This document shows positions 1 through 8,106 of a stretch of DNA of 64,000 bases, piece after piece (within the stretch, counting starts at the first letter, position 1; each line of letters begins with the position of its first letter). The DNA comes from CAYQEU01 sp964532005 (lineage in GTDB: Bacteria > Patescibacteriota > Doudnabacteria > UBA920): the NCBI GenBank assembly GCA_964532005.1, contig CAZHER010000005.1:8266-72265 (forward strand). The letters run 5' to 3'. The translations under genes were made by a program, and so were the position numbers. The notes beneath the pieces are model-generated. The model worked only from the letters and a program-made list of their open reading frames with translations. It did no database searches and was not told where the DNA came from.

Positions 1-918
1 CATTACAGTTTGTGCTCCGCTGGCAAGCCATTGAGCTTTAGCGTTAACGAAAAATTGAGCAACAATACCTGGAAAGAGCAAAACCGATATTGCAAAAATA
101 ATTGGAATTACTCCGGCTTGATTCAAGCGCAGTGGCAAGTGAGTATTGGTTCCCCCTCCCACCTGCTGATTCCCTCTCATGCGTCTTGCATATGCCACTG
201 GAATATTGCGCTGGGCTTCGGTAACAAGCACAACCCCTAAAATAACTATAATTGCAACTGCAATAAAACTCAGCAACTTAGGGAGATTTGCCGGATCGTA
301 AGCTGCGCCAAGGTACAAATCATAGCCCTGCCTGGCAGCGGCAGGAAGTTTGGCAACAATACCCGCGAAAATAATCAGTGATATTCCGTTGCCAATCCCA
401 TATTCAGTAATAATTTCTCCAATCCACATAACGAGCATTGTTCCTGCGGTAACAGCAAGCAAAGTCAAAAACCATTGGAATGGAGTAAATGCCCCAAGCA
501 CTTCTGCTCCACCCTGGCTTTGCAGGACCCGAATGGTGCCAAAAGCTTGGAGCGGAGTAAGAACGATTGTCAGCCAACGAGTATATTGGTTTATTTTAGC
601 CCGTCCGGCTTCGCCGCTTTCTTTCTGAAGCTCGGTCAAAGAAGGGACTATCATGGTCAAAAGCTGCATGATAATAGAAGCGGTAATATAAGGTCCGACC
701 GCAAGCATGGCAATGGAAAAATTGGTCAAACCGCCACCGGAGAAAATATCAAGCAGATTTAAAAATTGGTTACCAGCAAAAAATGCTTTCAAGCCAGAAG
801 CATCAACCCCTGGAATTGGCACGTGAGCCAAAACGCGGGTAGACAAAAGCAAAATCAACACAAAAAAGATTTTGTTGCGTAATGACTTTGTTCTCCAAAT
901 TCGGGCTATTGTATTCAT
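1..918 (-). CDS. secY: Protein translocase subunit SecY (3' truncated by window edge)
   Basis: This is the channel-forming subunit of the Sec translocon in the cytoplasmic membrane. Translating from the ATG at 916-918 gives 306 open residues that run off the window; full SecY is about 430. The N-terminus has the SecY pattern: a first membrane helix, then the VPIPGVD motif, a glycine-rich segment, and the GIGNGISLIIFAGI stretch. It is the last visible gene of the S10-spc operon, 47 bases after rplO, with a hairpin in the gap. Identity is certain; the C-terminal third lies outside the window. Confidence 0.97.
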   Translation of the reverse strand, partial: MNTIARIWRTKSLRNKIFFVLILLLSTRVLAHVPIPGVDASGLKAFFAGNQFLNLLDIFSGGGLTNFSIAMLAVGPYITASIIMQLLTMIVPSLTELQKESGEAGRAKINQYTRWLTIVLTPLQAFGTIRVLQSQGGAEVLGAFTPFQWFLTLLAVTAGTMLVMWIGEIITEYGIGNGISLIIFAGIVAKLPAAARQGYDLYLGAAYDPANLPKLLSFIAVAIIVILGVVLVTEAQRNIPVAYARRMRGNQQVGGGTNTHLPLRLNQAGVIPIIFAISVLLFPGIVAQFFVNAKAQWLASGAQTVM

Positions 919-943
919 AATATTTGTTTTATTAACGGCAAAC

Positions 944-960
944 GCCGGCAAAATGCCGGC
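944..960 (-). other. Hairpin between rplO and secY
   Basis: A perfect 7-bp GC-rich stem (GCCGGCA/TGCCGGC) with a 3-base loop sits in the 47-base gap between rplO and secY. No U-run follows it on the minus strand, so it is not a standard terminator. It may be a processing or mRNA-stability element that tunes secY separately from the ribosomal genes. Confidence 0.5.
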
Positions 961-965
961 TGCCT

Positions 966-1412
966 TTATTTAACAGTGCCGCCAGCTTTTTCTATAGCTT
1001 TTCGTGCGGTCGAGGAAACAGTTACCTGAACTGTCAATTTTCTTTTCAGATCTCCATTTAACAGTTTAACACGGGGCATAACTCCTTTGTAGGTCTGAGC
1101 CACAATACCCTTTTCCACCAAGCTTTTTACTGTTACTGTGTCACCGTCGCTGTAGACGTTGAGCTTAGACAACGAGATAGCTGCGGCTTTGTCATTTAAG
1201 CTTTTAAATCCTCTACTTTTAGGGAGCTGGCGAACCAAGGGTTGGCGACCACCTTCAAAAGCTGCTGGCATTTTAGAATGACCGCTGCGAGCAGTTTGGC
1301 CTTTTCCACCGCGGGTGGAGTAAGTACCGTGACCAGAACCCAAACCTCGCCCTACGACTTTGCGGGTCTTGGTTGATTTTGGATGTTTTTTAAGTGAATG
1401 TAGTTTGATCAT
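966..1412 (-). CDS. rplO: Ribosomal protein uL15
   Basis: Large-subunit protein uL15, 148 residues, close to the usual 144-150. The basic N-terminus with GRGLGSGHG and GGKGQTARSGH motifs is the rRNA-binding extension, and the C-terminal half holds the globular domain. The start ATG (1410-1412) directly abuts the rpsE stop (1413-1415). In most bacteria rpmD (uL30) lies between rpsE and rplO, and here there is no room for it. Confidence 0.98.
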   Translation of the reverse strand: MIKLHSLKKHPKSTKTRKVVGRGLGSGHGTYSTRGGKGQTARSGHSKMPAAFEGGRQPLVRQLPKSRGFKSLNDKAAAISLSKLNVYSDGDTVTVKSLVEKGIVAQTYKGVMPRVKLLNGDLKRKLTVQVTVSSTARKAIEKAGGTVK

Positions 1413-1916
1413 TTATTTGCGAATACTGCTTAAATGTTCTTTGCTCTTCATCTTCTTGAAAGCACTGAAAGCAGCTTTGATGTTATTGACCTTATTGTTG
1501 GAACCGAGTCTTTTACAAATTACATTTTTAATCCCGGCCAATTCCATAACGCTACGGACTGCACCGCCGGCAATCACACCAGTACCTTGACGAGCAGGAA
1601 TCATAATAATCTGAGAGGCTTTATACTTAACCTTAACTTCATGAGGAACTGTTTCATTTACCAAAGGCAGAGTGATCATATTTTTCTTGGCTTCATTAAC
1701 TGCCTTATTGACGCTTTCAGCAACATCCAAACCTTTTTTCAAACCCATACCAACTTTGCCCTTGTGGTCACCGATCACAACCAAAGCACGGAAACGCATA
1801 CGTTTTCCGCCAGCAACAACGCGAGTAACGCGCTTCACTTCTACAACTTTTTGGTCAAATTCGCGCTTTTCGCGTTCTTGACCTTCCCTAGGTTTTCGTG
1901 GTTTTCTTGGTTCCAT
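1413..1916 (-). CDS. rpsE: Ribosomal protein uS5
   Basis: Small-subunit protein uS5, 167 residues, involved in decoding fidelity and mRNA entry. It has a charged N-terminal tail rich in Arg, Lys and Glu, then the double-stranded-RNA-binding-like domain (VVGDHKGKVGMGLKK-type segment), then the C-terminal domain with GTGVIAGGAVR and the KRLGSNN signature. It lies 10 bases after rplR and abuts rplO with no gap. Confidence 0.98.
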   Translation of the reverse strand: MEPRKPRKPREGQEREKREFDQKVVEVKRVTRVVAGGKRMRFRALVVIGDHKGKVGMGLKKGLDVAESVNKAVNEAKKNMITLPLVNETVPHEVKVKYKASQIIMIPARQGTGVIAGGAVRSVMELAGIKNVICKRLGSNNKVNNIKAAFSAFKKMKSKEHLSSIRK

Positions 1917-1926
1917 AAATAGTAAA

Positions 1927-2280
1927 TTAAAATTCTAATCCGCCTGCTCGAGCGCCTTCAGCCAATGCCTTGACGCGGCCGTGGTATCGATAACCGCCGC
2001 GGTCAAATACAACCTTGGCAATACCCTTTTCTTTTGCTTTCTGTGCAATAAGCTTACCCACTTCTGCGGCCTGCTCAGTTTTTGAAACTTTTGACTTCAG
2101 GTCCTTGGAAGAGGCAGCTACCATAGTTTTTCCAGCTTGGTCGTCAATAATTTGAGCGTATATGCTGGTCAAAGATCTGAACACATTCAAGCGAGGTTGA
2201 TGAGCTAGTCCAATAATCTGTTGAGTTACGCGCTTGTGACGCAATATTCTAGTTTGTCGTTTTAAAGATTGTTTGTTCAT
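1927..2280 (-). CDS. rplR: Ribosomal protein uL18
   Basis: Large-subunit 5S-rRNA-binding protein uL18. I place the start at the ATG at 2278-2280, giving 117 residues, the usual family length, beginning MNKQSLKRQTR. A start at 2298 would add six residues and overlap rplF by 11 bases. The C-terminus carries the FDRGGYRYHGRVKALAEGAR signature. Neither candidate start has a clear Shine-Dalgarno sequence. Confidence 0.96.
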   Translation of the reverse strand: MNKQSLKRQTRILRHKRVTQQIIGLAHQPRLNVFRSLTSIYAQIIDDQAGKTMVAASSKDLKSKVSKTEQAAEVGKLIAQKAKEKGIAKVVFDRGGYRYHGRVKALAEGARAGGLEF

Positions 2281-2287
2281 GGCTTTA

Positions 2288-2869
2288 TTATTTACCAACT
2301 GCTTTAACTACTTTTCCTGCTTTACGCATAATTACTTCGTCGGAATATTTAACGCCTTTGCCTTTGTAAGGTTCGGGTTTTTTCAATTCCCGGATGCGAG
2401 CGGCGGTCTGGCCAACCAATTGCTTGTCAATTCCGTTCAAAGTAATAGAGGTCTGATATTGCAAGATATTTACTCGTTCGGGCTTCTTTTCAACGGTAGC
2501 AGTAATTCCCTGCGGCAGCTCAAAGTCAATTGGGTGAGAAAAACCTAAGGAAAGAACCAAAGTTGTGCCTCGCATATCTACCTTAAAACCAACCCCGATA
2601 ACATCAAGCTCTTTTGTGTAACCCTGTGACACACCAACAACTAAATTATTTACTAATGCTCGAAACAATCCCCACAAAGCTTTTTCCTTTTTGTCTTCCT
2701 TCTTTGCGACATCTACACCGATCTCTTTATCGCTGATGGTAACTAAAACTTTGGGGTGGATTGGCAAAGTCAAAGTCCCCTTCGGTCCGGTAACAGTCAA
2801 AGTCCCGGCATCAAGCTTTGCACTTACGCCGTCAGGCAGAACAACTGGTTTTTTTCCAATACGTGACAT
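2288..2869 (-). CDS. rplF: Ribosomal protein uL6
   Basis: Large-subunit protein uL6, 193 residues, slightly longer than the typical 175-180. It begins MSRIGKKPV and has two repeated alpha/beta domains. The C-terminus holds the PEPYKGKGVKYSDEVI motif that contacts 23S rRNA near the factor-binding site. A lysine-rich stretch (KKEDKKEKALWG) replaces part of the usual domain-1 loop. It lies in the spc block between rpsH and rplR. Confidence 0.97.
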   Translation of the reverse strand: MSRIGKKPVVLPDGVSAKLDAGTLTVTGPKGTLTLPIHPKVLVTISDKEIGVDVAKKEDKKEKALWGLFRALVNNLVVGVSQGYTKELDVIGVGFKVDMRGTTLVLSLGFSHPIDFELPQGITATVEKKPERVNILQYQTSITLNGIDKQLVGQTAARIRELKKPEPYKGKGVKYSDEVIMRKAGKVVKAVGK

Positions 2870-2888
2870 ATATAGTGAATTAAATTAG

Positions 2889-3281
2889 TTACCAAACTTG
2901 GCAGACTACTTCGCCGCCAATCTGCTCTTTGCGAGCTTGTTTGTCAGTTAACAGACCTTTGGATGTAGAAACTACGGTTACACCAAATCCGCCATTGGTG
3001 CGAGGAACTTTTGTGGCGGGCATATAAATACGCTGACCAGGGGTGGAAATTCTTTTTATTCCAGAAATTACTGGCTGTCCCGCTTGGCTGTATTTTAAGT
3101 TAATCTGGAGCATTTTTACCCGTCCTGGTAATTCATTCACGCCGCTTACAAATCCTTCGGCTAACAACAACTTAGCCAAGCTGTGTTTGAACTTGGAATA
3201 CGGCAACACCAACTCAGACTTCTGAGAAGCCAGGGCGTTTCGTATTCGGGTTAACATATCTGATATTGGATCTGTGTACAT
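2889..3281 (-). CDS. rpsH: Ribosomal protein uS8
   Basis: Small-subunit protein uS8, 130 residues, standard length. In E. coli this protein is the translational repressor of the spc operon. It opens MYTDPISDMLTRIRNA, and the C-terminus holds the STSKGLLTDKQARK motif that binds 16S rRNA helix 21. It sits 19 bases upstream of rplF. Confidence 0.98.
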   Translation of the reverse strand: MYTDPISDMLTRIRNALASQKSELVLPYSKFKHSLAKLLLAEGFVSGVNELPGRVKMLQINLKYSQAGQPVISGIKRISTPGQRIYMPATKVPRTNGGFGVTVVSTSKGLLTDKQARKEQIGGEVVCQVW

Positions 3282-3308
3282 ATTAGTTAAAATTTACTGG
3301 GCTTGAAT

Positions 3309-3503
3309 TTACCATGACGCTTTGCTTACACCGGGAATCTCACCGCGACTAGCCAACTCGCGGAAACAGATACGGCAGAGTCGGAAATCGCGCATAAAGG
3401 CACCTTTACGTCCGCACTTCCAGCAACGCCTAATGACGCGGGTGGCAAACTTCGGTTTCTTAAGACTGCGGTCAGCTTTTGCAATGAGAGATTTTTTAGC
3501 CAT
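3309..3503 (-). CDS. rpsZ: Ribosomal protein uS14, zinc-binding type
   Basis: Small-subunit protein uS14 of the short zinc-ribbon type, 64 residues. Two CxxC pairs (CWKC and CRIC) coordinate zinc, and the family C-terminus GEIPGVSKASW is intact. The zinc form is 61-64 residues, against about 100 for the zinc-free type. It lies between rplE and rpsH in the spc order. Using a zinc-dependent ribosomal protein fits with the zinc-type Fur regulator and ZIP transporter seen near 62 kb. Confidence 0.97.
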   Translation of the reverse strand: MAKKSLIAKADRSLKKPKFATRVIRRCWKCGRKGAFMRDFRLCRICFRELASRGEIPGVSKASW

Positions 3504-3517
3504 ATTCTAGGGTTTAC

Positions 3518-4060
3518 TTATTCCGACTTAAACGGAAAGTTCATTAATTTCAAAAGTTCGCGGGCCGGTTCATCTTCTCCCGCATTCGTCACAATAGATA
3601 CTTCCATTCCAAAAATGTTTTCAATAGCTTCATTGGAAATCTCAGGAAAAACAATCTGTTCTTTCAAGCCTAAGTGGTAATTGCCGCGACCGTCAAATCC
3701 GTCTTTCTTAACCCCTCGGAAATCCTTAACTCGAGGAAGAGCTATATTGATAAGCTTGTCCAAGAAAGCATACATACGATTTCCGCGCAAAGTGACAGAA
3801 AGCCCAATCACCTGTCCTTCACGGATCTTGAAACCGGCAATGGACTTGCGAGCTTTGTTCTCTACCGGCTGTTGTCCAGAAATCTGAGCCAGATCATTTT
3901 TGATAGATTCTACATACTTGCTGTCTTTAATAAACTTACCAATTCCTACATTCAAGACAATCTTAACCACGCGTGGCACTTCCATCACGTTCTTGTAGCC
4001 AAACTTCTCCTTTAAAGCTGGAGCGATTTGCTTATTGAATTGTTCTTGTAATCTTTCCAT
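3518..4060 (-). CDS. rplE: Ribosomal protein uL5
   Basis: Large-subunit 5S-rRNA-binding protein uL5, 180 residues, standard length. It shows the NVGIGKFIKD segment, the ARKSIAGFKIREGQVIG motif, and the family LPRVKDFRGV and NYHLGLKEQIVFPEI stretches. It lies 32 bases downstream of rplX and 14 bases upstream of rpsZ, in the normal spc order. Confidence 0.98.
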   Translation of the reverse strand: MERLQEQFNKQIAPALKEKFGYKNVMEVPRVVKIVLNVGIGKFIKDSKYVESIKNDLAQISGQQPVENKARKSIAGFKIREGQVIGLSVTLRGNRMYAFLDKLINIALPRVKDFRGVKKDGFDGRGNYHLGLKEQIVFPEISNEAIENIFGMEVSIVTNAGEDEPARELLKLMNFPFKSE

Positions 4061-4092
4061 AATTGTAATTAATAAATCTCGTTAGTAGGTGT

Positions 4093-4416
4093 TTAAATTG
4101 CTTTTCCACTTTTGCGGCCAATTCGCTGCTTAGTTCCATCTTCCAAAATCTGATACCCAATGCGAGTTGGTTTGCCAGAAGTAGAATCAATAAGCATAAC
4201 CTTGGATACTGGCATCGGAGCGGCGGCGGCAATTTTCTGACCGGGCTGCCCAGGGCGGCGGGAGCGCTCAAACTTGGTGTGGATGTTAATATTTTCAACC
4301 ACAACCTTACCGAACTTAGGCAAAACTTTTAACACTTTGCCGGTCTTACCTTTATCTTTTCCGGAGATCACTTTTACAGTGTCACCCTTACGAATTTTAA
4401 TCTTTAACTGGGTCAT
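4093..4416 (-). CDS. rplX: Ribosomal protein uL24
   Basis: Large-subunit assembly initiator uL24, 107 residues. The N-terminal KOW motif is clear (IRKGDTVKVISGKDKGKTGKV), as is the RPGQPGQKI loop. An in-frame ATG-initiated alternative on another frame covers part of this gene but has no family features. It follows rplN by 4 bases. Confidence 0.97.
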   Translation of the reverse strand: MTQLKIKIRKGDTVKVISGKDKGKTGKVLKVLPKFGKVVVENINIHTKFERSRRPGQPGQKIAAAAPMPVSKVMLIDSTSGKPTRIGYQILEDGTKQRIGRKSGKAI

Positions 4417-4420
4417 AAAA

Positions 4421-4792
4421 TTATATTACCTCTGGTGCTAATGAAATAATTTTGGTAAAACCTTTGTCACGCAGCTCTCTTGGAATAGGACCAAAAATAC
4501 GGGTTCCACGAGGTTCGCCTTTTTCTTTATCTACTAATACTGCTGCATTCTCGTCAAACCTAATATACGAACCATCTTTACGACGAAGCTCTTTACGCAA
4601 ACGAACGATCACAGCATAAACCTTGTCCCCTTTTTTAACAGCGCCGTTTGGGGCTGCTTGGCGCACGGAGCCAACAATAATATCGCCAATGCCGGCAAAC
4701 CTGCGGGCATTTTTGCCGCTCACAGAGAAAACATTGATGAGTTTGGCACCGCTGTTGTCTGCTACTTTTAATTGTGATCGTACTTGTATCAT
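4421..4792 (-). CDS. rplN: Ribosomal protein uL14
   Basis: Large-subunit protein uL14, 123 residues, the standard length. It begins MIQVRSQLKVADNSGAK and carries the GDIIVGSVRQAAPNG and FGPIPRELRDKGF signatures. It forms intersubunit bridges and is the anti-association factor RsfS target in other bacteria. It lies 19 bases after rpsQ. Confidence 0.98.
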   Translation of the reverse strand: MIQVRSQLKVADNSGAKLINVFSVSGKNARRFAGIGDIIVGSVRQAAPNGAVKKGDKVYAVIVRLRKELRRKDGSYIRFDENAAVLVDKEKGEPRGTRIFGPIPRELRDKGFTKIISLAPEVI

Positions 4793-4811
4793 GGTTTAAC
4801 TTTAAATTTAA

Positions 4812-5060
4812 CTAAACTTTCTTAATTACTGCAAATTTCTTGTCTTTACTTTTAGGTCGAATCGATTCTATAACAACTTTATCGCCTTTGTGGTATTCAT
4901 TGTTTTCGTCATGGGCCTTAAAACGCGCGGATGAAGTATAGTTCTTGTGGTACTTTTCATGGCGCTTTTTTGTGTCTACTTTGACAACTACGGTTTTATC
5001 CATGCTGTCTGAGACTACCAAACCGGTCAATTGCTGTTTTTTAGGTGTATTGTTTTCCAT
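4812..5060 (-). CDS. rpsQ: Ribosomal protein uS17
   Basis: Small-subunit protein uS17, 82 residues, typical size. The OB-fold signature is visible: LTGLVVSDSMDKTVVV, then the YHKNYTSSARFKAHDE stretch, the KGDKVVIESIRPKSKDK strand, and a basic tail. It is preceded at 4 bases by rpmC. Confidence 0.97.
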   Translation of the reverse strand: MENNTPKKQQLTGLVVSDSMDKTVVVKVDTKKRHEKYHKNYTSSARFKAHDENNEYHKGDKVVIESIRPKSKDKKFAVIKKV

Positions 5061-5064
5061 ATCT

Positions 5065-5268
5065 TTACTGTAAATAATTTACTAAAGACTTTTCGGCCAA
5101 AGAAGTCATAATGCGAGCAATATCTTTGCGCAAAATCCTGTATTCCTTCAATTTCTTTGTTTGGGACAAGCTAAGCTTGGTCTTATACTCGGCAAGCTCA
5201 GAACGCTTTTCAGCTAATTCCTTGCGCAGCTGCTCAACAGTCTTTTGGTTAATTTCAGAATATTTCAT
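5065..5268 (-). CDS. rpmC: Ribosomal protein uL29
   Basis: Large-subunit protein uL29, 67 residues, forming the two-helix hairpin at the nascent-chain exit. It shows the LRKELAEKRSELAEYK helix and the ILRKDIARIMT signature. It lies 4 bases after rplP and 4 bases before rpsQ, the normal rplP-rpmC-rpsQ order. Confidence 0.96.
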   Translation of the reverse strand: MKYSEINQKTVEQLRKELAEKRSELAEYKTKLSLSQTKKLKEYRILRKDIARIMTSLAEKSLVNYLQ

Positions 5269-5272
5269 ACAA

Positions 5273-5683
5273 TTAGTCTTCTTTGGTTATAAATCTGGTT
5301 TTTACAGGGAGCTTGTGGCTTGCCAAACGCATAGCCTCTTTGGCTTGTGCGTGTGTGACTCCGTCCATTTCAAACATAATGCGGCCTTTTTTGATAACAG
5401 CAACAAAATGAGATACAGCCCCCTTACCGCCTCCCATGGGAGATTCATTACCATGCAGAGTTACCGGCTTATCGGGAAACATGCGAATCCAAATCTTACC
5501 TCCGCGTTGAACATAGCGAGTCATGGCCCGACGAGCACTTTCAATTTGGCGTGCTGTTACCCAAGAGCTTTCCAGGGCTTTTAAGGCAAAGCTACCAAAA
5601 GCAATTTCATTGCCTGCGGAAGATTTTCCTTTGTTATGACCGCGGTGTTGCTTGCGGTGTTTTACTTTCTTAGGGATTAACAT
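5273..5683 (-). CDS. rplP: Ribosomal protein uL16
   Basis: Large-subunit protein uL16, 136 residues, standard length, located near the peptidyl-transferase centre and A-site tRNA. It begins MLIPKKVKHRKQHRG and has IWIRMFPDKPVT and the GNESPMGGGKGAVSHFVAVIK-like loop, which is well conserved. It is 3 bases from rpsC and 4 from rpmC. Confidence 0.98.
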   Translation of the reverse strand: MLIPKKVKHRKQHRGHNKGKSSAGNEIAFGSFALKALESSWVTARQIESARRAMTRYVQRGGKIWIRMFPDKPVTLHGNESPMGGGKGAVSHFVAVIKKGRIMFEMDGVTHAQAKEAMRLASHKLPVKTRFITKED

Positions 5684-5686
5684 ATC

Positions 5687-6334
5687 TTATTTCTTATCTT
5701 CATTAAAAATGTCGCCTTTATAAATCCAAACCTTTATTCCAATGGTTCCGTATGTGGTGTAGGCGGTGGATCGGGCAAAATCAATATCGGCACGTATGGT
5801 ATGCAGAGGAATCTTTCCTGCGGAAGCTTGTTCGGTGCGGGCAATTTCTGCCCCATTTAATCTACCGCCGATTGCAACCTTCACACCTTTGGCACCTGCT
5901 TGCATAACCTGTTCCAGTGTTTGCTTCATTAATCTTCGAAAAGCTACACGCTTTTCCAATTGTTCTGCAATAGAATTCGCTATAATCTGAGCATGTAGGT
6001 TGATATCGCGAACTTCTTCAATAGTAACCTTAATCTCTTTTTTGATTCTTAACTTAGAAAGAATTCTCTTCTTTAGTTCTTCAATACCTGCTCCGCCTTT
6101 TCCAATAATTAAGCCGGGCTTGCTGGTCTTGATAATAATGGTGATGGTGCCATCGTTCAAACGTTCAATATCAACACGGGATAAACCTGCTTTCTTCAAG
6201 TGGGTTTCCAAATATTCTCTGATACGTACATCTTCGCGCAACATATCAGAAAAATTAGACTTCGAAAACCACTTGGATTTCCAGGTGTCGGTGATTTTTA
6301 AACGTAAGCTTGTTGGACTAATCTTATTTCCCAT
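5687..6334 (-). CDS. rpsC: Ribosomal protein uS3
   Basis: Small-subunit protein uS3, part of the mRNA entry channel and helicase. I choose the ATG at 6332-6334 (MGNKISPTSLRL), giving 215 residues and starting 4 bases after the rplV stop; a longer in-frame start at 6379 would overlap rplV by 41 bases. The KH domain GLIIGKGGAGIEELKKRI is at about residues 64-80, and the C-terminal domain (GRLNGAEIARTE) is intact. Confidence 0.97.
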   Translation of the reverse strand: MGNKISPTSLRLKITDTWKSKWFSKSNFSDMLREDVRIREYLETHLKKAGLSRVDIERLNDGTITIIIKTSKPGLIIGKGGAGIEELKKRILSKLRIKKEIKVTIEEVRDINLHAQIIANSIAEQLEKRVAFRRLMKQTLEQVMQAGAKGVKVAIGGRLNGAEIARTEQASAGKIPLHTIRADIDFARSTAYTTYGTIGIKVWIYKGDIFNEDKK

Positions 6335-6338
6335 ATAT

Positions 6339-6917
6339 TTATTTAGATTGATTTCTTTCTGGTCTGGCCTTTTCTTCAACGACTGACTTGTCGTTTTCTA
6401 TATTTGTAGGCTGTGCTACTGTCTTTTTAGTATCTTCTTTAACTTCCATGTCAGGTCCATTTTCAGGAACACCAACACTACCCTCAACAGTTGGGCTGGT
6501 CTTTTCTTTCTTTTCTCGTTTTGGCAAACTGAAACGGGATTTTTTCTGCTGTCCTGGACGTTCTTCCAAAACTAAGTTAACTGCAGACAGTTTACGACGG
6601 ATAATGAAGGCGCTGCCGCGAGCTCTTGGGAAATAACGCTTCATAGTCTGACCCATATTGCATGTCACGGCTTTGATGTAAAGATTTTCCGCTGGCAAAG
6701 AAAAATTGTTTTCAGCATTAGCAACGGCTGACCGGATTAGCCGGCTCATGTATTCTGCACCTTTCTTGTTTACAAAGCGCAACTGGTTCATTGCATCGAC
6801 AGCGCGCATGCCTTTTACCAAATTGGTAACCAGGCGCATTTTGCGCGGTGCAATATGCAAGCCTTTTGCTGAAGCTGTGACCAGTTTCGTATTCTGTTGT
6901 AATTGCTTATCTGCCAT
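6339..6917 (-). CDS. rplV: Ribosomal protein uL22 with long charged C-terminal tail
   Basis: Large-subunit protein uL22, lining the exit tunnel. The first ~115 residues are the usual protein, with IAPRKMRLVTNLVKGMRA and the beta-hairpin PRARGSAFIIRRK. A further ~75 residues, rich in Lys, Glu, Thr and Pro with no hydrophobic core, follow; total 192 against the usual ~110-120. The tail looks disordered and would lie on the subunit surface. It sits between rpsS and rpsC. Confidence 0.97.
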   Translation of the reverse strand: MADKQLQQNTKLVTASAKGLHIAPRKMRLVTNLVKGMRAVDAMNQLRFVNKKGAEYMSRLIRSAVANAENNFSLPAENLYIKAVTCNMGQTMKRYFPRARGSAFIIRRKLSAVNLVLEERPGQQKKSRFSLPKREKKEKTSPTVEGSVGVPENGPDMEVKEDTKKTVAQPTNIENDKSVVEEKARPERNQSK

Positions 6918-6938
6918 ATCTATAATTAATTGATGCTG

Positions 6939-7259
6939 TTATTTCTTAGTTGCTGCTTGCATACGTGCTTTCTCAGCTGCCTGAGCTGCTGCTTCCTGCT
7001 CCTTTGCCATTTTTCCACCATGTCTTAAGAACTTGCGGGTCAAAGCAAATTCACCCAGCTTATGACCTACCATATTTTCTGTTACAAATACTGGGACATG
7101 AACTCTGCCGTTATGAACCAAAAATGTAAAGCCGATCATTTCAGGAGAAATAGCACACGCTCTAGACCAGGTTTTAATTTGATCACCAGGCTTTGCATTT
7201 GCAACTTTTTTTAATATTCTAGGGTCAACATAAGGACCTTTTTTCAGACTTCGTGACAT
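6939..7259 (-). CDS. rpsS: Ribosomal protein uS19
   Basis: Small-subunit protein uS19 in the head of the 30S subunit. It starts MSRSLKKGPYVD and carries the HNGRVHVPVFVTENMVGHKLGEFA signature. At 106 residues it is about 14 longer than usual; the extra part is an Ala/Gln/Glu-rich helical tail (AAAQAAEKARMQAATKK). It lies 3 bases after rplB. Confidence 0.97.
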   Translation of the reverse strand: MSRSLKKGPYVDPRILKKVANAKPGDQIKTWSRACAISPEMIGFTFLVHNGRVHVPVFVTENMVGHKLGEFALTRKFLRHGGKMAKEQEAAAQAAEKARMQAATKK

Positions 7260-7262
7260 AGT

Positions 7263-8102
7263 TTACTTCTTAATTCGTCTGCGGATAATTGCAGAATTAC
7301 TATACTTTTTAGCATCGCGAGTTTTAACTCCCAAAGCATGCTTACCCCAAGGAGTCTTGGGATATTTCATACCAATAGGGTTACTGCCTTCTCCGCCACC
7401 ATGAGGGTGATCTACCGGGTTCATAACTTTACCACGAACCTGTGGTCTCCATCCCATATGACGCTTTCTTCCCGCAGTTCCGATACGAACGTTCATCCAA
7501 TCTGCATTGGCAAGCTGGCCAATACTGGCGCTGCAAGTTTCGCGCACTCTTCGAATTTCACCAGAAGGCATTTTCAATACTGCATAACCTGCTTCAATGT
7601 TCTGCAAAATAATTCCAGCTCCCGCACTTCGTGCAATCTTGCCGCCTTGGCCAGGAATCAATTCTACATCATGAATCACAGTTCCCAAAGGAATATGTTG
7701 TAGTTGTAAACGGTTCCCTGGAAGAATTTCTGATTTTTCTCCGTAAGAAATAACATCCCCTACTTTCATTCCTTGAGGTGTCAATACATAACGCTTAACA
7801 CCGTCTTTATATGAAATCAAGGAAATAAATGCTGTGCGAGTAGGGTCATATTCAACAGAAGCAACTTTTCCTGGAATATCTTTACGATCCAATCGGGAAA
7901 AATCAACAACGCGAATTTTCTTATGGGCTCCACCGCCACGGTGACGAACTGTAATTTTACCACTATTGTTACGTCCAGCAGTGCGCCCCTTAGAGACTAA
8001 GAGTGCTTTTGGAGTTTTTGCCTTTTTGTCCAGCACCGAATAATCGGTAACGCTGGCAAATCTACGGCCTGGAGTGGTTGGTTTGTATAGTTTAACTGCC
8101 AT
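7263..8102 (-). CDS. rplB: Ribosomal protein uL2
   Basis: Large-subunit protein uL2, 279 residues, standard length, required for peptidyl-transferase centre assembly. It begins with the YKPTTPGRRFASV pattern and has the GRNNSGKITVRHRGGGAHK motif. The C-terminal MNPVDHPHGGGEG loop with its conserved histidine is intact. It lies 4 bases from rplW and 3 from rpsS. Confidence 0.98.
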   Translation of the reverse strand: MAVKLYKPTTPGRRFASVTDYSVLDKKAKTPKALLVSKGRTAGRNNSGKITVRHRGGGAHKKIRVVDFSRLDRKDIPGKVASVEYDPTRTAFISLISYKDGVKRYVLTPQGMKVGDVISYGEKSEILPGNRLQLQHIPLGTVIHDVELIPGQGGKIARSAGAGIILQNIEAGYAVLKMPSGEIRRVRETCSASIGQLANADWMNVRIGTAGRKRHMGWRPQVRGKVMNPVDHPHGGGEGSNPIGMKYPKTPWGKHALGVKTRDAKKYSNSAIIRRRIKK

Positions 8103-8106
8103 ATAT

